This document shows positions 12,778-12,862 of a stretch of DNA of 12,862 bases, one piece after another (position 1 is the first letter of the stretch; each line of letters opens with the position of its first letter). Both the position numbers and the translations under genes were made by a program. The DNA is taken from assembly GCA_964527565.1 (NCBI GenBank), contig CAZGOY010000066.1, positions 1-12,862 of the forward strand, given 5' to 3'. Under the pieces are notes generated by a model. That model was not told where the DNA came from, did not search any database, and saw only the letters and a program-made list of their open reading frames with translations. The DNA is from JAGXQV01 sp964527565 (lineage in GTDB: Bacteria; Pseudomonadota; Gammaproteobacteria; Burkholderiales; Sulfuricellaceae).

Positions 12778-12862
12778 TCACCCCATCCACCCCTCCGGCA
12801 CCCCCAACGCCTGCAATTCCGCCGTGCCGACCAGTCGCACGAAATCGGCCAGCGGCCTGTCG
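12778..12862 (-). CDS. 3' end of an unidentified gene, cut by window edge
   Basis: The minus strand is open from the window end to a TGA at 12780-12778, reading ADFVRLVGTAELQALGVPEG near the C-terminus (27 residues visible). The composition looks like coding sequence and the stop is 27 nt upstream of the DUF6516 promoter -35. There is too little to identify the product, and chance openness cannot be excluded. Confidence 0.45.
   Translation of the reverse strand, partial: DRPLADFVRLVGTAELQALGVPEGWMG

Noticed and set aside
1..12862. CRISPR arrays, tRNA genes, rRNA genes
   Set aside because: I looked for regularly spaced direct repeats and for tRNA T-loop and anticodon-arm patterns and saw none; a covariance-model scan would be the decisive test.

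Overview
The window looks like a chromosomal segment of a betaproteobacterium. This is inferred from GC-rich coding, a class A RNase P RNA, proteobacterial-type NudB, Cca, Tpx and PyrC, and a periplasmic c-type cytochrome/DUF302 pair; a sulfur- or nitrogen-oxidising Nitrosomonadales-like host would fit, but no gene here fixes the genus. A housekeeping core (about 1.3-11.8 kb) is flanked on both sides by visibly more AT-rich accessory DNA, each side carrying a toxin-antitoxin-like gene pair and short inverted repeats or transposon debris.

Left edge (1-1321): an intergenic inverted repeat, a toxin-first HigB2/HigA2-like module on the minus strand with a 14-bp perfect palindrome just upstream, and a short remnant of an IS91-type transposase. 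From 1322 on the plus strand a two-helix membrane protein of 83 aa is followed, through an overlapping TTG start, by a 404-aa protein whose motif order matches the glutathionylspermidine-synthase-like ATP-grasp fold. An HPP-family membrane protein converges on it. HPP and NudB (dihydroneopterin triphosphate pyrophosphatase, GTG start) diverge from a 104-bp region with a TATAAT box on each strand.

Central block (4029-10289, all minus strand, read right to left): pyrC (dihydroorotase), rnpB, a lipoprotein, an orphan GcvPA-like protein, tpx, a 107-aa unknown, an NDUFA9-type atypical SDR and cca. Spacings from the lipoprotein down to cca are short or overlapping, so they may be co-transcribed. 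RNase P RNA and Cca act on opposite ends of tRNA precursors and lie in the same directional block. The -10 box proposed for rnpB covers the pyrC stop codon.

Right part: diverging from pyrC, a 350-aa exported diheme cytochrome c fused to a DUF302 domain overlaps by 4 nt a second exported DUF302 protein. This two-gene unit is the best candidate for an under-described system: a periplasmic electron-transfer protein carrying a cysteine-containing DUF302 domain, paired with a cysteine-free DUF302 partner. Then come a 178-bp element with 21-bp terminal inverted repeats and an internal REP-like pair, a DUF6516/winged-HTH pair whose promoter predicts a leaderless mRNA, and the last 27 codons of another minus-strand gene cut by the window end.
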